A stretch of DNA of 64,000 nucleotides, taken from NCBI RefSeq assembly GCF_003259375.1, contig NZ_QLLN01000005.1, forward strand, positions 372,001 through 436,000. Reading direction: 5' to 3'. Shown piece after piece: positions 44,301 through 52,568 of this stretch (position 1 is the first letter of the stretch; each line of letters starts with the position of its first letter). The notes below the pieces were generated by a model that did no database searches, was not told the origin of the DNA, and saw only the letters and a program-made list of their open reading frames with translations. A program made the position numbers and the translations under genes. This stretch comes from Arenibacter echinorum. Lineage in GTDB: Bacteria > Bacteroidota > Bacteroidia > Flavobacteriales > Flavobacteriaceae.

Positions 44301-45171
44301 CTCTTCTAGTCGCAGGCCCTAAACTTACGACCCCAATGTCTTTGATTCGAACTGGAACGTTGTCCTGAACTGCAACGACCGCCTTTTCGATGTCCTCTGT
44401 CTTTTTAACATAGCCCAAACCCCTGACCAAATATTCCGCTTGATTGATCTCTATAGTCTTTGCCCCAACATCTTTATTGGATTTCTGTACCGCCTGCATC
44501 ACTTTGTGCAACGGGATATTATAGGCCTTTAAAGCGTCGGGGTTCACGTCTATCTGGTATTCCTGAACAAACCCACCAATGGATGCTACTTCGGAGACAC
44601 CTTCAACGGCATTGAGACCATATTTTACATAAAAGTCCTGAACGGTACGTATTTCGTGTAAGTCCCATCCGCCCGTAGGGTTGTTGTCCTTGTCCCTACC
44701 TTCCAAGGTGTACCAATAGACCTGGCCCAAAGCAGTGGCATCGGGCCCTAAGGTCGGCGTCACAGCATCCGGTAAGAGTCCGGCCGGGAGTGAATTTAGT
44801 TTTTCCAATATCCGGGAACGCGACCAATAAAATTCTACATCATCGTTGAATATGATGTAGATACTGGAAAATCCGAATATCGAAGAACTACGGATAGTCT
44901 TTACGCCCGGTATTCCCAATAAATAAGTAGTCATGGGGTAGGATATTTGATCTTCTATATCCTGTGGCGATCGTCCGGGCCATTGGGTAAAGACAATCTG
45001 CTGATTTTCCCCAATATCAGGTATGGCATCAACAGGAACCGGGTCTTTGGGCAGGAATCCCGTATCCCAATTAAAGGGCGAGGTGGCAACGCCCCAGGTT
45101 ATAATTGTTAATAAAATGAGAACCGTAACCAGCTTGTTCTCCAAAAAATATTTGATTAGTTTATTAAGCAT
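41338..45171 (-). CDS. cusA: Heavy-metal RND efflux pump (CusA/CzcA family)
   Basis: A 1277-residue inner-membrane proton-driven pump. The start at 45171 (MLNKLIKYFLENKL) gives the usual cytoplasmic N-terminus; the frame reaches 45234. Family landmarks are DPVPVDAIPDIGENQQIVF, ARYGSNPLAVI, and the helix-4 motif AIGVMVDVGIIFIENI, which is closer to the monovalent Cu/Ag (CusA) type than to the divalent CzcA type. The protein is longer than E. coli CusA, with extra membrane-spanning sequence in the middle (about 565-690). It is the first pump gene after the HYC_CC_PP gene. Confidence 0.95.
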   Translation of the reverse strand: MLNKLIKYFLENKLVTVLILLTIITWGVATSPFNWDTGFLPKDPVPVDAIPDIGENQQIVFTQWPGRSPQDIEDQISYPMTTYLLGIPGVKTIRSSSIFGFSSIYIIFNDDVEFYWSRSRILEKLNSLPAGLLPDAVTPTLGPDATALGQVYWYTLEGRDKDNNPTGGWDLHEIRTVQDFYVKYGLNAVEGVSEVASIGGFVQEYQIDVNPDALKAYNIPLHKVMQAVQKSNKDVGAKTIEINQAEYLVRGLGYVKKTEDIEKAVVAVQDNVPVRIKDIGVVSLGPATRRGVLDKGGAEVVGGVVVARYGSNPLAVINNLKEKIKEIAPGLPKKTLANGMESQLTIVPFYDRTQLIHETIGTLENALSHEILISIIVVLILVLNLRASIIISGLLPVGVLMTFIVMRYAGVDANVVALSGIAIAIGVMVDVGIIFIENIIRHLEMPENHGVKGKELMQVIYKATIEVASAITTALATTVVSFVPVFAMESAEGKLFRPLAFTKTFALLSAFVLGLVVLPALAHFIFGINYDKKRVRRFWGILLIVAGIIFAVYASMLLPLALTLIGINNLLEPRWPEKYKAYPNYINLGLTIFIASFFLTEEWMPLGPQNGIIINYLFVLFLIGIILAALMAIVHFYEPVLKWCLQNKGKFMLIPFVTIFFGVLIWLGFDSTFGIVAKGFEFVGWKNVRQTSGWQASSNRFPGIGSEFMPSLNEGSYLLMPTSMPHSGVEYNRNVIGQLDMLLDGIPEVDMAVGKLGRVESALDPAPISMFETIINYKPEFILNEAGHRVHFKVDRKDRFITVQKDTLTNGEALERGITEEDLIADENGEFYRNWRPHIKSADDIWDEIVSVTKIPGITSAPKLQPIETRLVMLQTGMRAPMGIKVYGPDLKTIEDFGMQLEVILKEVASVKSEAVFADRIVGKPYLHLNINRDEISRYGLNVEDVQQSIETAIGGMKISSTVEGRERFPIRVRYPRELRDDPESLSKILIPTPVGAQIPLSQVVDFEYVRGPQAIKSENTFLVGYVLFDKRDSFAEVDVVNDAQDAIQQKIDAGELTVPAGISYKFSGSYENQIRAVKRLSIVIPISLVVIFLLLFFQFKTVIASSIHFSGVFVAFAGGFIMLWLYGQDWFLNFAISGVNMRDLFQMHTINLSVAVWVGFIALFGIATDDGVIMGTYIHQVFEEKKPDTIEGVRAAVLEAGKKRVRPAMMTAAVAIIALLPVLTSTGKGADVMIPMAIPTFGGMTIQIMTMFVVPVLQSFWRETVINNKNKKNRIK

Positions 45172-45273
45172 ATTATGAAATGTTGAATTGGAATTAAAAG
45201 AAATGTTCCAAAGGCGAAAAATGCCTATAACCATACTAAATCAATAGCATGGTAATACTTCATAAGAATGCTC

Positions 45274-45690
45274 TTAAATAAGGAAGGTTTGATCTAGGAT
45301 TTGAATATCCTTGACCAAAAGAGGTGGTGGGTAATGGTTGAAAGGAACTATATTTTCTTGCAGTCCCTCAAAAAGGTTTAGATAACTATAAACGAATGAA
45401 ACAACGAACTGCTGTTGTTCAAAACTTAATTTTTCAAATGAAAGTTTCAAGTCATGTTGTCCACTAATTGAAAGTGTTACATCGTCGCAGCAATCCTTTT
45501 TTTCCAAATTGTGTTTGTGTGAATCCGAAGGTCGTTGAATCTCCATTCCGCAAGATTCCGCTTGGCCGAAGAAAGAGAAATCAACAAGATCATCACCACA
45601 ATAATGTTGTGCAACCGTAAAAGAGAAGGTCGAGAACAACACTACAAGTGCCATTAAAAAAGATGATATTTGAAATAAAACTCTTTTCAT
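45274..45690 (-). CDS. HYC_CC_PP family protein
   Basis: A 138-residue exported protein. The family-defining motifs are visible: HYC after the signal peptide (FTVAQHYCGDDLVDFSFFG), a CC pair (KKDCCDD) and a proline run near the end (HYPPPLLVKDIQILDQTFLI). A His-Lys segment (DSHKHN) lies between. The Cys/His layout suggests metal binding. It is the first gene of the minus arm, 103 bp before cusA, with a 20-bp palindrome upstream. A paralogue is at 48768-49187. Confidence 0.85.
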   Translation of the reverse strand: MKRVLFQISSFLMALVVLFSTFSFTVAQHYCGDDLVDFSFFGQAESCGMEIQRPSDSHKHNLEKKDCCDDVTLSISGQHDLKLSFEKLSFEQQQFVVSFVYSYLNLFEGLQENIVPFNHYPPPLLVKDIQILDQTFLI

Positions 45691-45801
45691 CAGTTATACA
45701 AAACTACAAAAATTTTAACTCAAGGTTTGTATTTAACAAAAATTTAGAGTTGCTACATTCATTATTTTGAGAGACAAACTTAATTACTTTCATTTATTTC
45801 C

Positions 45802-45821
45802 AACATGATAAATATCATGTT
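45802..45821. promoter_or_regulatory. Perfect 20-bp palindrome upstream of HYC_CC_PP/cus operon
   Basis: AACATGATAAATATCATGTT is a perfect 9-2-9 inverted repeat in the divergent 429-bp gap between the cus operon and the GMC gene. A near copy lies upstream of the second HYC_CC_PP gene (48607-48626). The symmetry is like a Crp/Fnr-type operator. I see nothing else in this gap. Confidence 0.55.
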
Positions 45822-46119
45822 TGCTCCTTTTGTTCGTGCAATTCATAAATTATTGGATTTCTGCAATGTATCTTTTCAATTATTCTATTTTCACTCGACT
45901 GTGGTATTGTAAACCAGTTGTCGGGATAGTCCAAAAACATTTACGTAACGGGCATGACCAATTATAATAATCTCCAGTTTAAAACGAAATTTTGTAAGGA
46001 AATTATATAAAAAAGAAAGAAAATTATGCAGATATAATTATTGATCATTCTATAGATTTATTGTCATTCAAAGGATTGCTACATGTTGAATCCTGGGTAA
46101 CTTATAATATGTCAACACC

Positions 46120-47841
46120 ATGCAAATAAAGGAATCTTCGACACTATATGATGTAATCATAGTCGGCTCTGGGGCAGGCGGAGGCATGGCGACCAAAATA
46201 CTTGCCGATTCAGGTCTAAAGGTTGCCGTTGTGGAGGCCGGGCCGTTCTTTGACCCTAAAGACCCGGAACAGATAACTCAATTAAAGTGGCCGTGGGAAT
46301 CGCCTAGAAGAGGTGCAGGTACCGTCCGGCCTTTTGGCGATTTCGACAGCGCATACGGTGGGTGGGATATCGAGGGAGAACCCTACACAAATAGTAACGG
46401 AAGCAATTTTAGATGGTTCCGTTCGCGAATGTTGGGCGGTCGGACCAATCATTGGGGCAGGATTTCATTGCGCTTCGGGCCAAGGGATTTTAAACACAAA
46501 AATGAGGACGGGCTGGGCGATAATTGGCCCATAGGCTATGAGGATGTTAAACCTTATTACGACAAGGTAGATAAGTTGATCGGGGTTTTCGGCACCATCG
46601 AGGGCTTGCCCAATGACCCCGATGGATTCTTTCTGCCCCCACCAAAACCTCGATTGCATGAACTTTTTTACATCCGTGGGGCACGGAAATCGAATATCCC
46701 TGTTTATCCTTCTAGGCTGTCCATCCTGACCAAAATGATAAATGAGGATCGGGGCATATGTTTCTATTGTGCGCAATGCTCTAGGGCCTGCATGGTATAT
46801 GCCGATTTCTCTGCAGAAACCTGTTTGATTTTCCCGGCACAGAAAAGTGGCGGTCAGATCGATCTGTTCCTGAATGCCATGGTAAGAGAGGTTACCACGA
46901 ATGAAGAGGGCAAGGCAACGGGCGTTTCGTACATCAATAAAGAGGATAGAAAGGAATATAAGCTAAAAGGGAAAGTCGTCGTTCTGGCGGCATCCGCCTG
47001 CAGCTCGGCCCGGATACTTTTGAATTCCAAAAGTGCTCAACACCCGAACGGATTGGGCAATAGCAGCGATATTGTTGGTAAATATCTTCACGATTCCACG
47101 GGGGCGAGCAGGGCGGCCTTTATTCCGGGCTTGATGAACCGGAAAATTTCCTATAACGAGGACGGCGTTGGGGGCATGCACGTATATTCCCCTTGGTGGG
47201 GCGACAATAAAAAATTGGACTTCCCACGCGGATACCATATTGAGGTATGGGGTGGAATGGGCATGCCCAACTATGGGTTTGGTTTTAAAGCTAACGAGTT
47301 CAACAAATTCTTCGGCACAAAAGTGGGGGGCTATGGCAATGGCCTCAGGGACGATGTTAAAAAATACTATGGTGCCGTCCTTGGTTTTGGTGGCCGGGGA
47401 GAATCTATCGCTATGAAGGATAACTATTGTGAAATAGATCCTACTAAAGTAGATGAGTTTGGAATTCCGGTACTTCGGTTTAATTACAAATGGTCCGACC
47501 ACGAACGAAAGCAGGCAAGGCACATGCAGGACACTTTTGAAGAACTGATCCACAACATGGGCGGAGAAGCTTTAGGAGAAAAACCCACCAAGGAACAAGA
47601 TTATGGTATATCCCCACCAGGGTGGATCATCCATGAAGTGGGTACGACTAGAATGGGCAATGACTCCAAGACCTCTGTAGTGAACAGGTTTCAGCAACTT
47701 CACGATACCAACAATGTATTTATCGTCGATGCAGGGCCTTTTGTGTCCCAGGCCGACAAGAACCCCACTTGGACCATCTTGGCTCTAGCCTGGAGAACAT
47801 CTGACTATATTGTAGAACAATTGAAACAGCAAAACATATAG
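46120..47841 (+). CDS. GMC-family FAD-dependent oxidoreductase (large subunit)
   Basis: A 573-residue FAD enzyme oxidising a sugar or polyol. The dinucleotide motif VIIVGSGAGGGMATKIL opens the protein, and GGRTNHWGRISLRF and the C-terminal VGTTRMGND and NPTWTILALAWRTSDYI are GMC signatures. A cysteine cluster C-x2-C-x2-C-x3-C at residues 214-224 (CFYCAQCSRAC) may hold an Fe-S cluster, as in flavoprotein subunits that pass electrons on. Its partner small subunit follows after 4 bp. The gene is richer in G+C than its neighbours. Confidence 0.93.
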   Translation: MQIKESSTLYDVIIVGSGAGGGMATKILADSGLKVAVVEAGPFFDPKDPEQITQLKWPWESPRRGAGTVRPFGDFDSAYGGWDIEGEPYTNSNGSNFRWFRSRMLGGRTNHWGRISLRFGPRDFKHKNEDGLGDNWPIGYEDVKPYYDKVDKLIGVFGTIEGLPNDPDGFFLPPPKPRLHELFYIRGARKSNIPVYPSRLSILTKMINEDRGICFYCAQCSRACMVYADFSAETCLIFPAQKSGGQIDLFLNAMVREVTTNEEGKATGVSYINKEDRKEYKLKGKVVVLAASACSSARILLNSKSAQHPNGLGNSSDIVGKYLHDSTGASRAAFIPGLMNRKISYNEDGVGGMHVYSPWWGDNKKLDFPRGYHIEVWGGMGMPNYGFGFKANEFNKFFGTKVGGYGNGLRDDVKKYYGAVLGFGGRGESIAMKDNYCEIDPTKVDEFGIPVLRFNYKWSDHERKQARHMQDTFEELIHNMGGEALGEKPTKEQDYGISPPGWIIHEVGTTRMGNDSKTSVVNRFQQLHDTNNVFIVDAGPFVSQADKNPTWTILALAWRTSDYIVEQLKQQNI

Positions 47842-47845
47842 AAAA

Positions 47846-48565
47846 ATGGATAGAAGAAATAGTATAAAATCGATTATCCTGGGGTCGGTCGCTGGTGGAT
47901 TGGCAGTCCACGGCTGCAAACCTGAAGATGAGGCTAAAGCGGAGAACACTGAAGTACTACAGGGCTATAGTTACAAATATGGTCGGACACCGAAGGAGAA
48001 AGAACGGATCATGGAACTGGAAGCGGTACAATTTTTCAACGGACACGAGTTGGGGACTATTGCCGTTTTGAGTGATCTGATATTGCCTTCCAATGATAAA
48101 TTTGGTAGTGCTACGGACGCAGGAGTACCAAATTTTATAGAATTCATGGCCAAGGATATCCCAGAATTGCAAACGACCCTCAGGGGCGGCCTCATGTGGT
48201 TGGACCATGAGAGCAATACCCAATTCGGTACCGAATTCAAATCGAGTACTGAGGCTTGGCAAAAAAAACTATTGGATACTATAGCCTATCCCGATATATT
48301 AATTCCAGAGGGCGAACGCCCCTTGGAAATACAGTTTTTTTCCATGTTGCGAAATCTGACGCTAACAGGTTATTACACATCGAAGATCGGCCTAGAGGAT
48401 TTGGGGTATAAGGGCAATACCCCAAATGTATGGGACGGAGTGCCCGCAGACGTATTGAAACAGCATGGCGTTGCCTATGAAGAAGAATGGTTGGCAAAAT
48501 GTGTAGATCAAAGTCAAAGAGGGGTCATGGCAGAATGGGATGGCAATGGCAATCTACTTACATAG
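47846..48565 (+). CDS. Gluconate 2-dehydrogenase subunit 3-like protein (small subunit)
   Basis: A 239-residue partner of the GMC enzyme. The N-terminus MDRRNSIKSIILGSVAGGLA has a twin-arginine pair and then HGC, so export by the Tat route as a lipoprotein is likely. The body matches the gluconate dehydrogenase small-subunit family: LGTIAVLSDLILPSND, GVPNFIEFMAKD and LRGGLMWLDHES. The small subunit is thought to carry the folded FAD subunit across the membrane. Confidence 0.9.
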   Translation: MDRRNSIKSIILGSVAGGLAVHGCKPEDEAKAENTEVLQGYSYKYGRTPKEKERIMELEAVQFFNGHELGTIAVLSDLILPSNDKFGSATDAGVPNFIEFMAKDIPELQTTLRGGLMWLDHESNTQFGTEFKSSTEAWQKKLLDTIAYPDILIPEGERPLEIQFFSMLRNLTLTGYYTSKIGLEDLGYKGNTPNVWDGVPADVLKQHGVAYEEEWLAKCVDQSQRGVMAEWDGNGNLLT

Positions 48566-48606
48566 GCCTTTAATAGAATGCCATCCAATTTCTAATTTAG
48601 GTTACC

Positions 48607-48626
48607 AATATGACATTTATCATGTG
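48607..48626. promoter_or_regulatory. Imperfect copy of the 20-bp palindrome
   Basis: AATATGACATTTATCATGTG shares its right half (TATCATGT) exactly with 45802-45821 and 7 of 9 bases in the left half. It lies about 140 bp before the second HYC_CC_PP gene. Confidence 0.45.
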
Positions 48627-48767
48627 ATGGTTAAAAACCTTGTTCTACTTTTGATACTGTTCTTTGCATTTAGAACACGAACTATATTATTTTTAAAATA
48701 ACTATGATTTTTTTGAAAATAATTTAATACCCGATACTGGAACAAAAAAAATTCAAATCTTTAGGAA

Positions 48768-49187
48768 GTGAAACAGATTTTGACCAAAATATTGTCCGTT
48801 ACTCTAGCCTTCGCAGTGCTTTTTGCAACTTCGTCTTTCATGGTGGATATGCATTTTTGCTGCAACAAGTTGGTAGATGTTGCGGTTTTTGGCAAAGCAA
48901 AGCCTTGTAAAGATAAAAAGCAGAATTTATCAAAACCTTTTAAAAAATGTTCCATAGGGCAAATGGATTGCTGTAGCAATAAATCTATTGTAAAAAAGGC
49001 CGAAGACAATCTTAAAAAGTCACAAGTTGAACTGGATACGAATAAAATTGTTTTCCTACAGGCATTTTTCCATTCCTACGTAAATCTTTTCGAAGGACTT
49101 GAATTTAATGTGGTTTCCTTTATAAACTACAATCCACCTTGGATCGAGAAGGACATCCTTGTACTTCACGAAACTTTCTTAATTTGA
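48768..49187 (+). CDS. HYC_CC_PP family protein, second copy
   Basis: A 139-residue exported protein with GTG start (48768). The pattern is that of 45274-45690 but diverged: MHFCCNKLVDVAVFG replaces HYC, two further Cys-rich spots follow (KPCKDKK, KCSIGQMDCCSNKS), and the end reads NPPWIEKDILVLHETFLI. The shared LFEGL segment and the -TFLI terminus show common descent. Ten cysteines in a small exported protein argue for metal binding. Confidence 0.8.
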   Translation: MKQILTKILSVTLAFAVLFATSSFMVDMHFCCNKLVDVAVFGKAKPCKDKKQNLSKPFKKCSIGQMDCCSNKSIVKKAEDNLKKSQVELDTNKIVFLQAFFHSYVNLFEGLEFNVVSFINYNPPWIEKDILVLHETFLI

Positions 49188-49198
49188 ATATTATTGAG

Positions 49199-49221
49199 CA
49201 GATTATTGTCACGATAATCTG
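49199..49221 (+). terminator. Hairpin after the second HYC_CC_PP gene
   Basis: CAGATTAT and ATAATCTG form an 8-bp stem around a 7-base loop. No T run follows, so it is a weak terminator or an operator. Confidence 0.4.
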
Positions 49222-49364
49222 TACTTCCTATTAGTCTGCAACAAGTTGTAGGCTACCTCATGTCGTACCCTTTTTCCAACGACAACCTTTTTCCAATTTT
49301 AATTTATCAGGGATTAAATACTCTGACGGACCTTATACTTAAGGAACAATAACATATTGTGAAC

Positions 49365-49946
49365 ATGGAATCCATAAAAACATATTGGGTCAAGAACATG
49401 GTTTGCAGGCGGTGCCTGAAAGTCATAAAACAGGAGCTTGAAGAGATCGATGTAGCAGTACTTTCCGTCGAATTGGGGAAACTTACTGTCCGTATCAGTA
49501 CTGGTATTGACAATCTAATCGATTCGAATATAACCGAGGTTCTTCACTCCAACGGATTTGAAATCGCGAAAAACGAGGAGGAAATGATCGTTGAAAATAT
49601 AAAGATTGCTTTGATCGAACTGGTAGGTGACCTGCCATTTCATATTAAGGAAAAGACCTCTGAACATTTGGCATCTGAACTTCATAGGGATTATAAGTTG
49701 TTGAGCAAAATATTCTCAAAAAATGAAAATACCACAATAGAAAAATACCTTATAAAATTAAAGGTTGAGAGAGCAAAGGAACTTATTCAGTTGCAACAGC
49801 ACACTTTTTCGGATATAGCCTATTTGTTGGATTACAGCAGCATAAACCATTTATCGAGACAGTTTAAGACCATTACGGGATTAAGCATGACCGATTATAA
49901 AAATGGCCAAATGTGGGATAGAAGTTTCCTTGACGAAATTATATAA
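49365..49946 (+). CDS. AraC-type regulator with N-terminal HMA-like domain, second copy
   Basis: A 193-residue paralogue of 27760-28326. NMVCRRC (Cys14, Cys17) sits in the same place, and the C-terminal half is the AraC helix-turn-helix (TFSDIAYLLDYSSINHLS, FKTITGLSMTDYKN). The frame begins at a GTG (49359), but ATG 49365 gives MESIKTYWVKNMVC. It directly precedes the cytochrome c/porin operon, a likely target. Confidence 0.85.
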   Translation: MESIKTYWVKNMVCRRCLKVIKQELEEIDVAVLSVELGKLTVRISTGIDNLIDSNITEVLHSNGFEIAKNEEEMIVENIKIALIELVGDLPFHIKEKTSEHLASELHRDYKLLSKIFSKNENTTIEKYLIKLKVERAKELIQLQQHTFSDIAYLLDYSSINHLSRQFKTITGLSMTDYKNGQMWDRSFLDEII

Positions 49947-50018
49947 ATATGAACGAAGATTATGCAGACGTAAACATTCAATAAGAAATAGATTTATTAA
50001 CAATTAAATGCCAATAAA

Positions 50019-50426
50019 ATGAATAAAAAAAGAATTTTTCCGGGTATGACCATAGTAATGGTTGTAAGTTTTTTATTCCTGGGATTCAATAGCCATTCCC
50101 AGGAAAAATGGGTAGCACCCCTTAGTGCTGATAAGATTGTCAACCCATTAAAAGGTGATGTCAATGCGGCTGCCAACGGTCAAAAACTTTACAAAGTACT
50201 ATGTGTTGTATGCCACGGGGCAAAAGGAAAAGGTGATGGTGTGGCCGGTGCAGGTCTAACGCCAAAACCGACAAATTTGACCAGCGCAGAATTCCAATCC
50301 CAGAGCGATGGAGCCATTTTTTGGAAAATTCAAACAGGACGGGCTCCAATGGCCTCATACGAAACCTCAATACCGGAGAACAAACGATGGGAAATTATTA
50401 ATTATATCAGAACACTTAAAAAATGA
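50019..50426 (+). CDS. Cytochrome c, mono-heme, exported
   Basis: A 135-residue periplasmic cytochrome. Heme motif CVVCHG follows GQKLYKVL; the distal Met is probably in GRAPMASY, and the terminal helix RWEIINYIRTL closes a class I fold. A signal peptide ends SHSQE. Its stop overlaps the start of the next gene (ATGA at 50423-50426), coupling translation with the barrel protein. Confidence 0.92.
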   Translation: MNKKRIFPGMTIVMVVSFLFLGFNSHSQEKWVAPLSADKIVNPLKGDVNAAANGQKLYKVLCVVCHGAKGKGDGVAGAGLTPKPTNLTSAEFQSQSDGAIFWKIQTGRAPMASYETSIPENKRWEIINYIRTLKK

Positions 50427-51583
50427 AAAAGCTAATAATATTACTAACCGTAGTTGTTTTTGGTAATCCTATATATAGCCAAACATACAACAATTTTGAA
50501 CCAAGTAAGACCCAGTTCATGATCCGTGGTTATGGACATACAGGGCTAAACTATATGAGTAACGGAGATGAAAAAGAATCCTCTTATGTAGGCTCGGCCT
50601 TCGCGCCGATCTTTTTATTCAAACATTCGGACAAACTCATGTTTGAAGCCGAATTAGAGTTTGTTCTAGAAAGTAACGAACTTGAGGTGGGCTTGGAATA
50701 TGCCGACGTTATGTATGTCCTTAACAAGAACATGACCGTTAGGGCAGGAAAATTTTTACTTCCTTTCGGAACATTTATGGAGAGGCTTCATCCCGCATGG
50801 ATAAACAGACTTCCGACAAGACCTTTGGGCTTTGGCCATGATGGGATAGCTCCTGCCTCAGGGATCGGTGTTGAACTCAGAGGTGCCTTTGATCTTGGCG
50901 GTCCTTCTTTAAACTATGCCATTTATTCTACCAACGGTCCGCGATTAAAGGACGGAAGTATTGAGCCGGAGGAAGCGGGAATGCTCATGTTTCAAAATTA
51001 TGAAGATAATAATACAAGTAAGGCCTTTGGGGGCCGATTGGGGTTATTGCCATTTTCAGATTCTTCTACCGAATTAGGGATTTCGGCCTATTCAACAAAT
51101 GGTGCCGGGGCAAAAGATTCGCCATATGAGGACGTTGGTGCTTTCTTATATGCCATCGATTTTGCTTTTGTTAAACAAGTGTCGCCCCTTAGTGGCTTTA
51201 TTGACATTAAGGCTCAATACAACAGTTCCAATGTGGACACGGCAACCTTCATTGAGATGCATGAGGATGGAGATGAGGAAGAATATTCGTTCGATAACCA
51301 AAGCAATTCCTTTTATGGGCAATTGAGTTATCGACCTACCATGGCGGAGAGTGACTTCATGAAAAAATTGGAGTTTGTTGGAAGATATTCAAATTTCAAT
51401 GCTCCGGAGGGTTCTGAGTGGGAAGAGAAATCGACCCAATTTGCCTTTGGATTGAACTACTGGTTAACCTGGAGATCCCTTATCAAAATAAGTTATCAGA
51501 CCACTGAAACCGAAGGTGGGCATGGCGGAGAAGGCATAACGACTACTAATGGGTTATTTCTCCACTGGGCAATAGGATTTTAA
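50423..51583 (+). CDS. Outer-membrane beta-barrel protein (porin-like)
   Basis: A 386-residue exported protein built of alternating aromatic/polar strands. It reads FMIRGYGHTGLNYMSN at the start and ends in LFLHWAIGF with a terminal Phe, the sign of an outer-membrane barrel. MTVRAGKFLLPFGTFMERLH is like oligosaccharide/phosphate porin families. It lies between two cytochrome c genes, so it might help move electrons or substrate across the outer membrane; this is inference. Confidence 0.7.
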   Translation: MKKLIILLTVVVFGNPIYSQTYNNFEPSKTQFMIRGYGHTGLNYMSNGDEKESSYVGSAFAPIFLFKHSDKLMFEAELEFVLESNELEVGLEYADVMYVLNKNMTVRAGKFLLPFGTFMERLHPAWINRLPTRPLGFGHDGIAPASGIGVELRGAFDLGGPSLNYAIYSTNGPRLKDGSIEPEEAGMLMFQNYEDNNTSKAFGGRLGLLPFSDSSTELGISAYSTNGAGAKDSPYEDVGAFLYAIDFAFVKQVSPLSGFIDIKAQYNSSNVDTATFIEMHEDGDEEEYSFDNQSNSFYGQLSYRPTMAESDFMKKLEFVGRYSNFNAPEGSEWEEKSTQFAFGLNYWLTWRSLIKISYQTTETEGGHGGEGITTTNGLFLHWAIGF

Positions 51584-51604
51584 GAATACATAAAAATAGA
51601 AAAC

Positions 51605-51925
51605 ATGAAGACAATAAATAAATTTTTAGTAATCGTGATGGTTTTCCTGACCATTGGAATAACCGTAGTTGCCTGTTCTTCTTCTAAGAAAACACTTACA
51701 GAAAATAATATTCCTGTTGTGGCAGGGGTGGAAGAGGAGTTCAAACTGGAAAAATCAGGAGCCCAATTATGGGGAGAAACCTGTAATCGATGCCATTTAG
51801 CACCTTCTCCAGCCGATTATAACGACACGGATTGGGAAACCATCAGTTTGCACATGCGCGTAAGGGCCAATCTTACAGAAAATGACGTTGCAAAAATCGA
51901 GGAATTTCTGAAATCCGCGAATTAA
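51605..51925 (+). CDS. Small cytochrome c-type lipoprotein
   Basis: A 106-residue lipoprotein (signal ends VVACSS) with the heme motif CNRCHL and the following LAPSPADYNDTDWETISLHM, which may provide the distal Met. It ends with a short helix AKIEEFLKSAN. It follows the barrel gene by 21 bp and is the last of the three-gene set, before the terminator at 51936-51990. Confidence 0.85.
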   Translation: MKTINKFLVIVMVFLTIGITVVACSSSKKTLTENNIPVVAGVEEEFKLEKSGAQLWGETCNRCHLAPSPADYNDTDWETISLHMRVRANLTENDVAKIEEFLKSAN

Positions 51926-51935
51926 TTGAATTGGT

Positions 51936-51990
51936 AAAGCACATTTTCCATGAGAATGGAAATTTAGGGCTCTAGGGAAATGTGCTTTAA
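51936..51990 (+). terminator. Intrinsic terminator with long stem
   Basis: TAAAGCACATTTTCC pairs with GGGAAATGTGCTTTA (14 of 15 positions) around a 25-base loop. It ends the cytochrome operon; the T-poor tail on the plus strand makes it moderate in strength. Confidence 0.7.
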
Positions 51991-52025
51991 TAAAAAGAAA
52001 TTAATATTAATTAAAACTAAATACA

Positions 52026-52535
52026 ATGAAAACAGTAACAATAATTATTTCTGTCCTCGTACTGGTTATCCTATCCAGTTGCGATCAGAAAACAGACCTC
52101 AACGCAATCCTCGAAAATTCGGAAACTAGAATGGAACTTTTTGAGGCGATTGCAAGTAACCACGGTTACATGACGGAATTCATGGACAACATGCAAGATA
52201 ACGACCATGCAATGCAGATGATGCAAGGAAACCATAAAATGATGGGCAATATGATGCAGGGTGTCGGAATGCAAAAGATGATGAAAGATAGCATGATGAT
52301 GAAAAACATGATGCAATCCATGATGAAAGAAGGCAAGATGATGGGCAATATGATGAAAATGATGCACGAAAAAGGCATGATGAGTGAAGATTGTATGGAG
52401 TCGTGCAAGAAGATGATGGGCAACAAGGGAATGGACATGAAAGGAATGGGATTGATGGAAGAAAGTGAATTAGATGCCAAAGAGCAAGGCGAACTCGAAT
52501 TGAGCAAAAGCCAAAGCCATGGCGATCATCATTAA
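52026..52535 (+). CDS. Met-rich copper-binding-type lipoprotein
   Basis: A 169-residue lipoprotein (signal ends ILSSC). The middle is almost all Met, His, Lys and Asp/Glu: HAMQMMQGNHKMMGNMM, MMKDSMMMKNMMQSMMK, then GDHH at the end, with one Cys pair (CMESC). Such Met-rich sequences bind Cu(I)/Ag(I) in the periplasm. The N-terminal part shares the pattern ILEN...MxEFMDNMQDNDHAMQMM with 54544-55002, so the two are distant relatives. Confidence 0.8.
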   Translation: MKTVTIIISVLVLVILSSCDQKTDLNAILENSETRMELFEAIASNHGYMTEFMDNMQDNDHAMQMMQGNHKMMGNMMQGVGMQKMMKDSMMMKNMMQSMMKEGKMMGNMMKMMHEKGMMSEDCMESCKKMMGNKGMDMKGMGLMEESELDAKEQGELELSKSQSHGDHH

Positions 52536-52568
52536 AGAATATAACATTTAAACCTAAAAATAAAAATT

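Noticed and set aside
52071-52507. Minus-strand frames full of His or Ile/Met
   Set aside because: Shadows of the Met-rich lipoprotein gene, whose ATG repeats leave the complementary frames open.
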